Assembly (NCBI GenBank): GCA_016649795.1
Contig: JAENWZ010000003.1
Location: forward strand, 1 to 29,710
Origin: Proteiniphilum sp.
Lineage (GTDB): Bacteria; Bacteroidota; Bacteroidia; Bacteroidales; Dysgonomonadaceae
Direction: 5' to 3'
DNA: 29,710 nucleotides
Position 1 is the first letter of the stretch; every line of letters starts with the position of its first letter. Below, piece by piece: positions 8,094 to 15,427 of the stretch. A program made the position numbers and the translations under genes. The notes beneath the pieces are model-generated. The model ran no database searches. It was not told where the DNA came from and worked only from the letters and a program-made list of their open reading frames with translations.

Positions 8094-8117
8094 TTGTAAC
8101 TGTTAAAGGGTAAAAAA

Positions 8118-8432
8118 TTATCTGAGAGCGATTTTTTTGGTGATCTTCCCAATTTTTATAATGTAATATCCTTTGGTTAGGGAGAGGGCATATTCGTTGG
8201 TTCCTGCCTTAATACGCCGGCTATACACCTTCATACCCATGATATTATATATCTCCAGCACATCATCTTTGGGGAGATTTTCGATGATGATCTTGTTCTC
8301 AACTAACTTAATTTTCGTCTTGATCTCAGACTCCTCCGTAACGATCTGTTTATTGCCCTCTTGCGTATATGCCGGAAGGCCAACAGAACAGAATAGGTAT
8401 GTCATAAGCACGATGGAGTAGAATCGCTTCAT
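8118..8432 (-). CDS. Short exported protein consisting mainly of a T9SS-type sorting domain
   Basis: The 104-residue protein has a signal peptide (about 1-24, MKRFYSIVLMTYLFCSVG) and a charged linker. Its last 60 residues match the type A C-terminal sorting domain of the type IX secretion system: an amphipathic strand ENKIIIENLP, then LEIYNIMGMKVYSRRI, then the GYYIIKIG hairpin and the final KKIALR. In normal cargo this domain follows hundreds of residues of enzyme or adhesin and is cleaved after outer-membrane passage. Here almost nothing precedes it. It could be a remnant of a degraded cargo gene or a real small secreted peptide. It follows rnz in the same direction, with a -7 box of its own inside the rnz 3' end. 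Confidence 0.75.
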   Translation of the reverse strand: MKRFYSIVLMTYLFCSVGLPAYTQEGNKQIVTEESEIKTKIKLVENKIIIENLPKDDVLEIYNIMGMKVYSRRIKAGTNEYALSLTKGYYIIKIGKITKKIALR

Positions 8433-8447
8433 AGGATGTTGTTTGCT

Positions 8448-9362
8448 TCACAAAGTTAGCACTTTTCCTTCAACGGCAAGTTTCGTATCAGGAAATACTG
8501 CAACAGCCTCTTTTAAAAGAGTCCCAAGTTCGTTGTAGCGGGAGGAGTAGTGCCCGATAATCAGTTTCTTCACGTTGGCTTCTTTGGCTATCTCCGCTGC
8601 CTGACGAGCGGTGGAGTGATATGTTTCACCCGCTCGGACCAGTTCACTTTCGGCAAAAGTGGCTTCATGAAAAAGCAAATCAACCCCCTCAATATGTGGA
8701 ATGATCTCCGGTGCGTAGGCCGTATCGGAGCAGTAGGCATATCTCTTTGCCGGGTTGCCGGGGAGGGTGAGGATCTCATTTCGAATAACTGTACCGTCAG
8801 ATGTAATATAATCGACCCCCTCTTTGATGTCGTTTAGCTGTTTCAGGGGTATATGATAGAAATCAATCATCTCTCTGATGATATGCCTGGGAGTCTCCTT
8901 CTCTTCGAAAAGAAAACCGTTGGTGGCGATGCGGTGCTTCAGCGGGAAGGAGGTCACCTTCATTGATCTGTTCTCGAATAGTATTTCATGGTTGTCGGGA
9001 TTCAGCGGGATAAGATTTATTTTAAAAGAGATATACTTACCCAAATAGCCAAGCAAAGGATTCAATAAAAAATTGATCTCCCTGTGGGCATAGATATTCA
9101 ATTCATTTGTTCTTCCAAGCATGCTGAGGGTTGAGAGCAGTCCCGGTAACCCGAAGATATGATCACCGTGCAGATGCGAGATGAACAGACTGTGGAGCTT
9201 GCTCATGCGGGCTTTGTACTTCCTCATCTGGAGCTGTGTTCCTTCTCCGCAATCGATCATAAAGAGCTTCTCATGCAGGTCTATCAGTTGAGACGGGGGG
9301 TTGTGCAGCGTTGTGGGCATGGACGATCCACAACCCAGTATGGTAACCTCGAATTTTGTCAT
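8448..9362 (-). CDS. rnz: Ribonuclease Z
   Basis: The 304-residue protein has the metallo-beta-lactamase fold of tRNase Z. It shows ILGCGSSMPT at the N-terminus, FMIDCGEGTQLQ, the zinc motif SHLHGDH (H63, H65, D67, H68), YCSDTAYAP, HEATFAE and the late GHYSSRY histidine. It removes the 3' trailer of tRNA precursors that lack an encoded CCA. That fits the two tRNA genes in this window, neither of which encodes CCA. Length is normal for the short (RNase Z-S) type. The gene starts one base after queE ends, so it is the last core member of a tight minus-strand operon. Confidence 0.95.
   Translation of the reverse strand: MTKFEVTILGCGSSMPTTLHNPPSQLIDLHEKLFMIDCGEGTQLQMRKYKARMSKLHSLFISHLHGDHIFGLPGLLSTLSMLGRTNELNIYAHREINFLLNPLLGYLGKYISFKINLIPLNPDNHEILFENRSMKVTSFPLKHRIATNGFLFEEKETPRHIIREMIDFYHIPLKQLNDIKEGVDYITSDGTVIRNEILTLPGNPAKRYAYCSDTAYAPEIIPHIEGVDLLFHEATFAESELVRAGETYHSTARQAAEIAKEANVKKLIIGHYSSRYNELGTLLKEAVAVFPDTKLAVEGKVLTL
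8451..8458 (-). promoter_or_regulatory. -7 box before the short T9SS-domain gene
   Basis: Minus-strand TAACTTTG matches TAnnTTTG, 18 bases before the start codon, overlapping the last codons of rnz. A TTG 18 bases further upstream is a weak -33 candidate. Confidence 0.4.
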
Positions 9363-9363
9363 A

Positions 9364-9945
9364 TCAGCGTATCCCGATCAGTTTATGTGTCTGGAGGCTC
9401 AATGCCCATAGAGGATTTTTCTTGATGAGTGAAATGCAATAGTCCACGTTCTCCTGAATGATGGTGCTGTCATCGAAAATGGGACTCAACAGATAACGTT
9501 CTGTTTTAGGGAGAATGGATATATCGGGCAATGGATCTCCTTTTTGAATGGGAAAGCGCAGTTCATCCACTTCGGGAATAAGCTCTCTCACTTTTTCGAA
9601 ATGTTGCTTCGGGCTGCAGGTGATATAGTCAATACCCGCGGGAACGCTCCTGGTGCCGTTGGTCTCTATGGCCTGCAGGTATCCCTTTTCCCTGAAGAAC
9701 GATACGACAGCATCGGTGAGTTGCAGGGTCGGTTCACCTCCTGTCCAGATGATCCATCTGCACCCATATTCTTCTATTTCATCGTGAATATCCTCCAGGG
9801 TCATCTTCACTCCCCGCTCGAAATCAGTATCACAGTAACTGCAGGCAAGGTTGCATTTTGCCAGTCTGATAAAAATGGATGCCTGACCTGTTCGTCCCCC
9901 CTCACCCTGGAGAGAGTAGAAAATCTCATTGACTGTCAGGTTCAT
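9364..9945 (-). CDS. queE: 7-carboxy-7-deazaguanine synthase (radical SAM)
   Basis: The 193-residue radical SAM enzyme starts with NEIFYSLQGEGGRTGQ, typical of QueE. It carries the iron-sulfur cluster motif CNLACSYC (C31, C35, C38) and the SAM-binding TGGEPTLQ (68-75). It converts 6-carboxytetrahydropterin to 7-carboxy-7-deazaguanine in queuosine (preQ0) synthesis. Its start overlaps the end of queD by 20 bases, so the two consecutive pathway steps are translationally coupled. QueC, QueF and Tgt are not in the window. Confidence 0.94.
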   Translation of the reverse strand: MNLTVNEIFYSLQGEGGRTGQASIFIRLAKCNLACSYCDTDFERGVKMTLEDIHDEIEEYGCRWIIWTGGEPTLQLTDAVVSFFREKGYLQAIETNGTRSVPAGIDYITCSPKQHFEKVRELIPEVDELRFPIQKGDPLPDISILPKTERYLLSPIFDDSTIIQENVDYCISLIKKNPLWALSLQTHKLIGIR

Positions 9946-10291
9946 AGATAGCTGATGTTTTAGGTGTTTCGCTTACTTCAATGGCGTATAGTTCCGGGAG
10001 CAGGGGCTTGATAACATCGTAAATCATTTTAGCCAAATTCTCTGCCGAGGAGTTAAGTGGGGTGAGGATATCGTTAAGGTTTCTGTGATCTAAAGTGGAA
10101 TCGATGTAATCTTTTACTATTCTCAGTTCATTGTAATCACGGACAAAACCCTGTTTATTGAGCTCCTTCGACCGCAGATGAGCGGTTACCACGTAGTTGT
10201 GTCCGTGCATACGGCTGCAGGGATGGTCATCAGGCAATCCGAATAGGGAGTGTGCAGCTGAGAATGAAAATTCCTTGCTTATTTTGTACAT
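9926..10291 (-). CDS. queD: 6-carboxy-5,6,7,8-tetrahydropterin synthase
   Basis: The 121-residue PTPS-family enzyme shows the zinc ligands H14 (SAAHSL) and H29/H31 (CSRMHGHNY). C25 is the candidate catalytic cysteine, and a C-terminal EVSETPKTSA supplies the conserved glutamate. It makes 6-carboxytetrahydropterin from dihydroneopterin triphosphate, the first committed step to queuosine. It lies four bases after the membrane EEP gene and overlaps queE, so it belongs to the same operon. Confidence 0.94.
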   Translation of the reverse strand: MYKISKEFSFSAAHSLFGLPDDHPCSRMHGHNYVVTAHLRSKELNKQGFVRDYNELRIVKDYIDSTLDHRNLNDILTPLNSSAENLAKMIYDVIKPLLPELYAIEVSETPKTSAIYEPDSQ

Positions 10292-10295
10292 GAGG

Positions 10296-11450
10296 TCATT
10301 CTTTTAATTCAGTCAATTCATTTCCGATAGCATTTAATTTCAGGTAGGTTCTGAGTGGATAGTGATCGGAATATTTTAATTTGTCCACCTTCGTTTTGAA
10401 GGCATTGATATTTTCGCTGTGCATGATATAATCGATGCGAAACAGGAAAAGATCCTGGTGATAGGTAATGCCGGGACCGAAAGCGGTGGAAACATATGCA
10501 TCAATTAATCCTTTCTTCATCTGATGATAACTGTAGGAGATAGGTGTGTCGTTGAAATCACCGCAGATAATGGTTCCCTGCGTCTCCTGTGTTTCGATGA
10601 ACTGCTTTACTTTTTCAACTTGTCGTGCCCGCATCCTGTAAGCACCTCCCAGACGATTACGTATGTTGCTTGTTACCTGCTCGAGCTTCACGGAATCGCT
10701 GTTCTGAAGAAAATCACTGTAGAGCTTTTTATCTTCTGCCATGATACTGTTCGATTCCAGATGTACATTGGCAACGGTCAATTTTTTTCCGTCAATATTT
10801 ATAGTGTACACAGCTGCTCCGTTGTAGGAGGACTCAAACACCACCTCATGCGTCTTCTCAATCGGATATTTCGAGAAACATGCCAACCCGAAGATATGGT
10901 ATTTTCCCGAAGATTCCAAGCCGGTGACTGAACGATAGGGATATTTATTGAGGATTCGGTTCACATCGCGCTGTGAAAAGATAGATTGCCCTGTTTTGCT
11001 CACCAAGTACTCCTGCAGGCAGACAATATCGGCATCTGTAGTTGCAATGTAGTCCAGGATGGGATGTTTGGATGAATTCTTACTCCTCTCTTCGGGAAAT
11101 CCCTGTACATTGTATGTAAGCACTTCTATAACTCCTTGTGGTGGCTTTTCGGGAAAGAGATGCATGGGGAAGAATGTAGTTACAGGCTTATGGCACAGTA
11201 TGATCGCAATAAGAGAGATGAATGCCAGTTTCCATTTGGAAAAGAACATCCAAAAAATAAGATAACCGACATTGAGCAGGAAGATGAATCCGAAACCCAG
11301 GCCGATATATGAAAACAGGTTAGTTCTCAGTGGGGAGACTTTCCAGGAGAGGAAAGAGCTGAAAAGCAGGACAATGGCAAATATGTTTGTGGCAAAGATA
11401 ATCCATTTGACAATGTCTCTGAATCTCGGTTTTTTATTTTTTGCTCGCAT
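10296..11450 (-). CDS. Membrane-anchored endonuclease/exonuclease/phosphatase family protein
   Basis: The 384-residue protein opens with three hydrophobic segments (about residues 13-33, 43-70 and 74-88). A catalytic domain of the EEP superfamily follows from about residue 107: VLTYNVQGF, ADIVCLQEYL with the metal-binding glutamate, GDFNDTP, and the closing SDHYPL histidine pair. The superfamily includes DNA repair nucleases, sphingomyelinases and phosphoinositide phosphatases. Membrane anchoring with the domain probably outside the cytoplasm favours a lipid or extracellular nucleic acid substrate, but this is inferred. It overlaps the preceding rhomboid gene by 17 bases and precedes queD by four. 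Confidence 0.87.
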   Translation of the reverse strand: MRAKNKKPRFRDIVKWIIFATNIFAIVLLFSSFLSWKVSPLRTNLFSYIGLGFGFIFLLNVGYLIFWMFFSKWKLAFISLIAIILCHKPVTTFFPMHLFPEKPPQGVIEVLTYNVQGFPEERSKNSSKHPILDYIATTDADIVCLQEYLVSKTGQSIFSQRDVNRILNKYPYRSVTGLESSGKYHIFGLACFSKYPIEKTHEVVFESSYNGAAVYTINIDGKKLTVANVHLESNSIMAEDKKLYSDFLQNSDSVKLEQVTSNIRNRLGGAYRMRARQVEKVKQFIETQETQGTIICGDFNDTPISYSYHQMKKGLIDAYVSTAFGPGITYHQDLFLFRIDYIMHSENINAFKTKVDKLKYSDHYPLRTYLKLNAIGNELTELKE

Positions 11451-12321
11451 CGAAAAGTCTCTTTTTTTCTTCTGATGATAAACTGCTGTAGCCGGATTGT
11501 TTCAACTTATCCAGAATAGTATCTATTTCTTCCTGCTCACTTTTTTTCCTTTTGTTGTACTCCCAATCGGTTTCGTTGCGGCTATACTCCACTTTCATTT
11601 TCGATTTTTTTTGGCGTGGCTTGAATAGGCCTACAAACCAATCTATTATACGGCTCATCCAATGGGTGATGTCCTTTCCCTTCTTATACTGAACGGCGAA
11701 AAGATAGCCCAGCAGTGCTCCTCCGATATGGGCAACATGTCCGCCCGGATTGGTCGGATCACCCAATGAGAGGAAATCAAGCACAAAGGCGAAGATGGCA
11801 ATATAGACAATCTTGATCCGCCCAAGAAAAAGTAGACTCAACTCTACCTCGGGACGATAGAACGCTGCACCCATCACTATGGCCATCACCGCTGCCGATG
11901 CTCCGATCATCCATCCACTTCCCATATCTGTATAATAAGGGATAGAATTGAAGGCGATCACATAAAGGATTGCTCCTGCCAGGCCACCCAGTACGTAGAG
12001 ACTACCCAGTGACCGTCCGGAGAAGTACTGCAGGAAAATCTGTCCAAACCAGTATAGCCAGAGCATGTTAAAGAGGAGATGAAAAAAGCCTTCATGAACG
12101 AACATGTAAGTGATGAGTGTCCAGAAACGACTTAACAGCAGAGGAATATTAGAGGGGACTCCCAGGAATGAAACGAGATCCACAGCGTTAATATTAAAGA
12201 GTGTAATAAACACACCGATAATTTTCATCGCTATGAAAACAAGGGCATTAATAAAAATGAGCCTTGTAATCACACTACCTGTCTTATACTTATGTTTTAA
12301 TGTATCAATAATGTCCGCCAT
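11434..12321 (-). CDS. Rhomboid family intramembrane serine protease with C-terminal cytosolic tail
   Basis: The 295-residue protein has six or so membrane helices. It has the rhomboid signatures HEGFFHLLFNMLWLYWFG (H81, N85), GASAAVMAI with catalytic S142 and GGHVAHIGGALLG with catalytic H198. The usual GASG is GASA here. After the membrane core (to about 210) a basic and charged tail follows, ending in a short EEIDTILDKLKQSG...LSSEEKKRLFDASK helix pair (a small conserved C-terminal domain found on many Bacteroidota rhomboids). It would cleave membrane proteins within the bilayer; substrates are unknown. It overlaps a second rhomboid gene upstream by 17 bases and the EEP gene downstream by 17 bases. 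Confidence 0.9.
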   Translation of the reverse strand: MADIIDTLKHKYKTGSVITRLIFINALVFIAMKIIGVFITLFNINAVDLVSFLGVPSNIPLLLSRFWTLITYMFVHEGFFHLLFNMLWLYWFGQIFLQYFSGRSLGSLYVLGGLAGAILYVIAFNSIPYYTDMGSGWMIGASAAVMAIVMGAAFYRPEVELSLLFLGRIKIVYIAIFAFVLDFLSLGDPTNPGGHVAHIGGALLGYLFAVQYKKGKDITHWMSRIIDWFVGLFKPRQKKSKMKVEYSRNETDWEYNKRKKSEQEEIDTILDKLKQSGYSSLSSEEKKRLFDASKK

Positions 12322-12988
12322 AATTTTTGTCTCTCTTTTTCCAGTATAATATCATGAAAATCCCGAAAAGCATTCCTCCCAAATGGGCAAAATGAGCTAC
12401 ATTATCTCCTGACCGGTTGGCTACACCGAAGACCAGCTCCAGCAAACCATAGCCTATCACAAACCATTTTGCCTTTATGGGAAACGGGAAGGGTATAATG
12501 AAGAGCTGCGCATTGGGAAACAACATGCCGAATGCCAGCAGAATGCCAAACACCGATCCCGAAGCACCTATTGTGACACTGTTCACAAATGAGAACATCT
12601 CTTGCGGCATTACGGCCTGCAGTCGAAGGTAAAGTATCAGCATCTGAACCAAACCTGCACCGATACCGGTGACCAGATAATAGGTGAGAAAGCGTTTTGG
12701 TCCCCACACCTGTTCCAGTGTTCGTCCAAACATAAATACTGCGAACATATTGAAGAAGACATGTGAGATTGACCAGGGATCGTGCAGGAACATGTAAGTG
12801 ACGAGCTGATAGATGCGGAAATGATCAGAGGCGGGAAAGTGAAGTCCGAATTGCTGAGAGAGATCAATATCTGCTCTTCTCATCAGCACAAACTGTGCTA
12901 ACCAGATAATCCCGTTAATGATAATGATATTTTTTGTTACAAGAGGCAATGTACCTCCAAGGCTGTTTTTAGAATTATACATGTTCAT
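12305..12988 (-). CDS. Rhomboid family intramembrane serine protease
   Basis: The 227-residue protein (start ATG 12988; a TTG at 12994 and an ATG at 12982 are alternatives) has about six membrane helices. It has the rhomboid motifs SISHVFFNMFAVFMFG, GASGSVFGILLAFG (catalytic S143) and VAHFAHLGGMLFG (catalytic H202). The tail is short and basic. It is the first gene of a minus-strand operon and is followed, with overlap, by a second rhomboid that shares only the core fold. Two consecutive rhomboids suggest either two specificities or a working pair. Confidence 0.91.
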   Translation of the reverse strand: MNMYNSKNSLGGTLPLVTKNIIIINGIIWLAQFVLMRRADIDLSQQFGLHFPASDHFRIYQLVTYMFLHDPWSISHVFFNMFAVFMFGRTLEQVWGPKRFLTYYLVTGIGAGLVQMLILYLRLQAVMPQEMFSFVNSVTIGASGSVFGILLAFGMLFPNAQLFIIPFPFPIKAKWFVIGYGLLELVFGVANRSGDNVAHFAHLGGMLFGIFMILYWKKRDKNYGGHY

Positions 12989-13005
12989 AATCAACTGTTG
13001 AGGCG

Positions 13006-13013
13006 CAAAATTA
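13006..13013 (-). promoter_or_regulatory. -7 box for the rhomboid-queDE-rnz operon
   Basis: Minus-strand TAATTTTG matches TAnnTTTG, 17 bases before the first rhomboid start. No clear -33 TTG is present at the usual distance. Confidence 0.45.
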
Positions 13014-13095
13014 CGTATTATTTTGTTTGATTTGCGGATTTTCGCCCCATAAAAGGTTTTTTTTTATAAAAAACAAATACTTTTTATCATTTTTC

Positions 13096-13126
13096 TTGAT
13101 AGTTTTCGATTTAACGCTTATATTTG
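13096..13126 (+). promoter_or_regulatory. Promoter of the HU gene
   Basis: A TTG at 13096-13098 and TATATTTG at 13119-13126 stand 20 bases apart, a good match to the Bacteroidota -33/-7 pattern. The leader to the ATG at 13188 is about 55 bases. Confidence 0.65.
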
Positions 13127-13187
13127 ACGGTAAAATAAGGCTCAGCCTTGACTTATAGTATGTTTAATTATTTTATTTACGTATCTT

Positions 13188-13454
13188 ATGAACAAATCAG
13201 AACTAATTAGTGCTATTGCTGACAAATCAGGCCTTAGCAAAGTAGATGCAAAAAAAGCATTGGACGCAACACTTGAATCAGTTTCAGCTGAAGTGAAAGC
13301 TGGTGGTAAAGTTGTATTGGTTGGATTTGGTACTTTCTCTGTTTCCGAAAGAAGCGCCAGAAAAGGTATCAACCCACGTACAAAGAAACCTATCGACATT
13401 CCGGCTAAAAAAACAGCTAAATTCAAAGCAGGTTCAGAATTATCCAATCTCTAA
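13188..13454 (+). CDS. HU family DNA-binding protein
   Basis: The 88-residue protein spans the whole HU/IHF fold. It has the N-terminal helices MNKSELISAIADKSGLSKVDAKKAL, the strand segment VVLVGFGTFSV and the DNA-bending arm RKGINPRTKKPIDIPAKK with its proline. The final KFKAGSELSN completes the domain. It binds and bends DNA as a dimer in the nucleoid. Its codons are rich in preferred triplets, consistent with high expression. It is a single-gene unit with its own promoter and a strong terminator. Confidence 0.96.
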   Translation: MNKSELISAIADKSGLSKVDAKKALDATLESVSAEVKAGGKVVLVGFGTFSVSERSARKGINPRTKKPIDIPAKKTAKFKAGSELSNL

Positions 13455-13480
13455 GATTTTGGTAGTGGAATAGAAAAAGA

Positions 13481-13513
13481 GGAGCAAATTTTTCAGTTTG
13501 TTCCTTTTTTGTT
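13481..13513 (+). terminator. Rho-independent terminator of the HU gene
   Basis: The stem GGAGCAAA (13481-13488) pairs with TTTGTTCC (13497-13504), including one G-T pair, around an eight-base loop. A T run follows. Confidence 0.8.
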
Positions 13514-13607
13514 TTTACAATGATTGTTTTCGTTCTCCATACTCAGAAAAGTGACAATGTCACTGAATTTCCTGTGAAAGATTGTTCACGGAAAAGAAAA
13601 TAATACG

Positions 13608-13615
13608 TACCTTTG
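13608..13615 (+). promoter_or_regulatory. -7 box for tRNA-Lys
   Basis: TACCTTTG matches TAnnTTTG, 13 bases before the tRNA. The upstream TTG at 13582-13584 gives a 23-base spacer, the same spacing as at tRNA-Ser. Confidence 0.55.
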
Positions 13616-13628
13616 CCATCCTGAAAAT

Positions 13629-13701
13629 GACTCCGTAGCTCAGCTGGTAGAGCAATTGACTCTTAATCAATGGGTCGAGGGTTCGAGCCCCTCCGGGGTC
13701 A
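13629..13701 (+). tRNA. tRNA-Lys (anticodon CTT)
   Basis: Acceptor arms GACTCCG (13629-13635) and CGGGGTC (13694-13700) pair with one G-T, and the discriminator is A13701. The D arm is GCTCAGCTGGTAGAGC. The anticodon arm ATTGA-CTCTTAA-TCAAT has CTT at 13662-13664, reading AAG lysine codons. The T arm is GAGGGTTCGAGCCCCTC. CCA is not encoded. The AT-rich accessory region begins directly behind it. Confidence 0.97.
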
Positions 13702-13712
13702 CTTGAAAACAA

Positions 13713-13748
13713 GCACTTATCGAAATTATTCGGTAAGTGTTTTTCTTT
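13713..13748 (+). terminator. Rho-independent terminator of tRNA-Lys
   Basis: CACTTATCG (13714-13722) pairs with CGGTAAGTG (13731-13739), with one wobble, around an eight-base AT loop. A T-rich tract follows. Confidence 0.75.
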
Positions 13749-13985
13749 GGGTCATATATAGGTCATACAAGTTCAGCTGTTTGCGATTTTCATAAAGGGC
13801 TCAATATTGATTTTTTAATAACCTCAACGTACATAAATCGGGAAAAGTCAGTAAGCAGTAGTACAGATAATCAAGTCATGATGACATTCAAACAAAGGTG
13901 TGCCAGACATTCAACTACAATCTCCAGCGTTTTATGGTATATAATGAGGGAAAATGCGTAAGTACGCAATAATATTCAATAAATA
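13749..13985. other. Gene-free stretch between tRNA-Lys and the ATPase gene
   Basis: The stretch contains no convincing gene. A 74-codon plus-strand frame (13737-13961) begins inside the tRNA terminator, has no family resemblance and lacks its own start signal. At its end lies the first of two TGCGTA-nn-TACGCA palindromes. No integrase fragment was recognised. Confidence 0.5.
13955..13968. repeat. Palindromic operator-like site, copy 1
   Basis: TGCGTA-AG-TACGCA is a perfect 6-base dyad with a two-base centre. It lies upstream of the -33 region of the ATPase promoter. Confidence 0.65.
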
Positions 13986-14017
13986 TTGGGGTGTTGTTTA
14001 ATTTTACTCTATCTTTG
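13986..14017 (+). promoter_or_regulatory. Promoter of the AAA ATPase/DUF4143 gene
   Basis: TTG (13986-13988) and TATCTTTG (14010-14017) stand 21 bases apart, and the second is a perfect TAnnTTTG box. The promoter sits between two copies of the same palindrome. Confidence 0.65.
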
Positions 14018-14027
14018 CTGAAATAAA

Positions 14028-14043
14028 ATGCGTAAATACGCAT
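14028..14043. repeat. Palindromic operator-like site, copy 2
   Basis: ATGCGTA-AA-TACGCAT is a perfect 7-base dyad with a two-base centre. It covers the expected transcription start and leader, ending nine bases before the ATG at 14053, a position suited to repression. Confidence 0.65.
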
Positions 14044-14052
14044 TAATTATGA

Positions 14053-15312
14053 ATGAATATGGAAATAAAGCGAGATAGTTATCTGAAGAAGCTCATCAAT
14101 AGCATGCATAATGATATGATTAAAATCATAACAGGTATGCGGCGTTGTGGTAAATCATACCTATTGTTTATTATTTTTTATAACTATCTTAAAGAAGAGG
14201 GTGTCGATGACAATCACATTATACAAGTCGATTTGGAGGATAGACGTAATAAGGCATTGCGTGATCCAGATGCACTCTTGCAATTTATTGATGGAAAAAT
14301 GACAGATAGCCAGATGTACTATATTCTTCTTGATGAAGTGCAACATGTAAAGGAATTTGAGGATGTTTTGAATAGCTATTTGAAAATTAGGAATGCAGAT
14401 GTATATGTAACAGGAAGTAATTCCAAGTTTCTGTCTAAGGATTTGGTTACTGAATTTAGAGGAAGAGGTGAAGAAATAAAGGTTTCTCCTCTTTGTTTTC
14501 GTGAATTTATGTCGGTCTATAATGGTAGCCGAGAAAAAGCATTAGAAGAATACATGACTTATGGTGGCTTACCTAAAATTGTGACTATCTCAGATGAAAC
14601 CAAAAAGATGGAGTATCTGAATAGTCTATTTGAGAAAGTGTATCTCACAGATATTAAAGAACGATACAAAATCAAAAATGATAGTGACCTGGAAGAACTG
14701 GTAGATGTTATTGCTTCTTCTATTGGAGGACTTATTAATCCAACAAAAATAGAGAATACATTTGCAACGGTTAAACATAGCAAGATTTCATATAATACAA
14801 TAAAGAGTTATCTTGATATATTACAAGACGTGTTCCTCTTAGAAAAATCGATTCGTTATGATATCAAGGGACGTAAGTATATTGATACCCCTGCAAAATA
14901 TTATTTTTCAGATATCGGTTTAAGAAATGCTCGTATTAATTTTCGTCAGCAAGAAGTGACACATTTGATGGAGAATATGATTTATAATGAACTCCGCACT
15001 CGTGGCTTGAGTGTAGATGTTGGCGTTGTGGTTATGAATACTAAAAACGAAAATGGTGTCAGTCAACGCAAGCAATTGGAGGTTGACTTTGTTTGTAATC
15101 AAGGAAGCAAAAGATTCTATATCCAATCAGCCTTGCGCATACCGACTGAGGAGAAACGCGAACAGGAACTACGTTCATTAAGGATGATCGATGATAGTTT
15201 CTTGAAGTTTGTCATAACGGAAGATCCCATAAAGAAATACCATGATGAAAATGGAGTTATCTTTATGAATATCTATGAGTTCTTGATGGATGGGGATAGC
15301 TTGAAAGGGTAA
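14053..15312 (+). CDS. AAA family ATPase with C-terminal DUF4143 domain
   Basis: The 419-residue protein has the AAA_14 plus DUF4143 layout. It shows Walker A GMRRCGKS (28-35), Walker B YYILLDEVQ (D94, E95), a TGSNS sensor motif (120-124) and an arginine-rich RGRGEE segment near 136-141. The PLCFREFMSVY...YMTYGGLP bridge leads to a C-terminal domain with LEVDFVCNQ and YIQSA, which resembles the degenerate restriction-endonuclease-like fold of DUF4143. Such stand-alone ATPases are abundant in Bacteroidota and mobile regions; their function is unsettled. The start MNMEIKRD was kept, although the second Met (14059) would also fit. Codon use is AT-rich and differs from the housekeeping genes on the left. 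It converges on the giant helicase gene. Regulation probably involves the flanking palindromes. Confidence 0.88.
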   Translation: MNMEIKRDSYLKKLINSMHNDMIKIITGMRRCGKSYLLFIIFYNYLKEEGVDDNHIIQVDLEDRRNKALRDPDALLQFIDGKMTDSQMYYILLDEVQHVKEFEDVLNSYLKIRNADVYVTGSNSKFLSKDLVTEFRGRGEEIKVSPLCFREFMSVYNGSREKALEEYMTYGGLPKIVTISDETKKMEYLNSLFEKVYLTDIKERYKIKNDSDLEELVDVIASSIGGLINPTKIENTFATVKHSKISYNTIKSYLDILQDVFLLEKSIRYDIKGRKYIDTPAKYYFSDIGLRNARINFRQQEVTHLMENMIYNELRTRGLSVDVGVVVMNTKNENGVSQRKQLEVDFVCNQGSKRFYIQSALRIPTEEKREQELRSLRMIDDSFLKFVITEDPIKKYHDENGVIFMNIYEFLMDGDSLKG

Positions 15313-15427
15313 TTACTTTGCTATATATGATATCAATTTTAGACATTCATTTTGATCAATTTGCACCTTAACTTTTTGTCTCAATTAAGTATACAAGTCC
15401 ATATGGGCTGAAAATCGCGTCTTATTT

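Noticed and set aside
11434..12988. The two rhomboid genes as one gene split by a frameshift
   Set aside because: Each has its own full catalytic core with serine and histidine motifs, so they are separate genes.
13737..13961. 74-codon plus-strand ORF after tRNA-Lys, considered as an integrase remnant
   Set aside because: It starts inside the tRNA terminator, shows no recombinase motif and has no start signal. The composition looks random.
13955..14043. CRISPR-like array
   Set aside because: There are only two copies of a short dyad with a promoter between them. No spacers of regular size or cas genes occur in the window.
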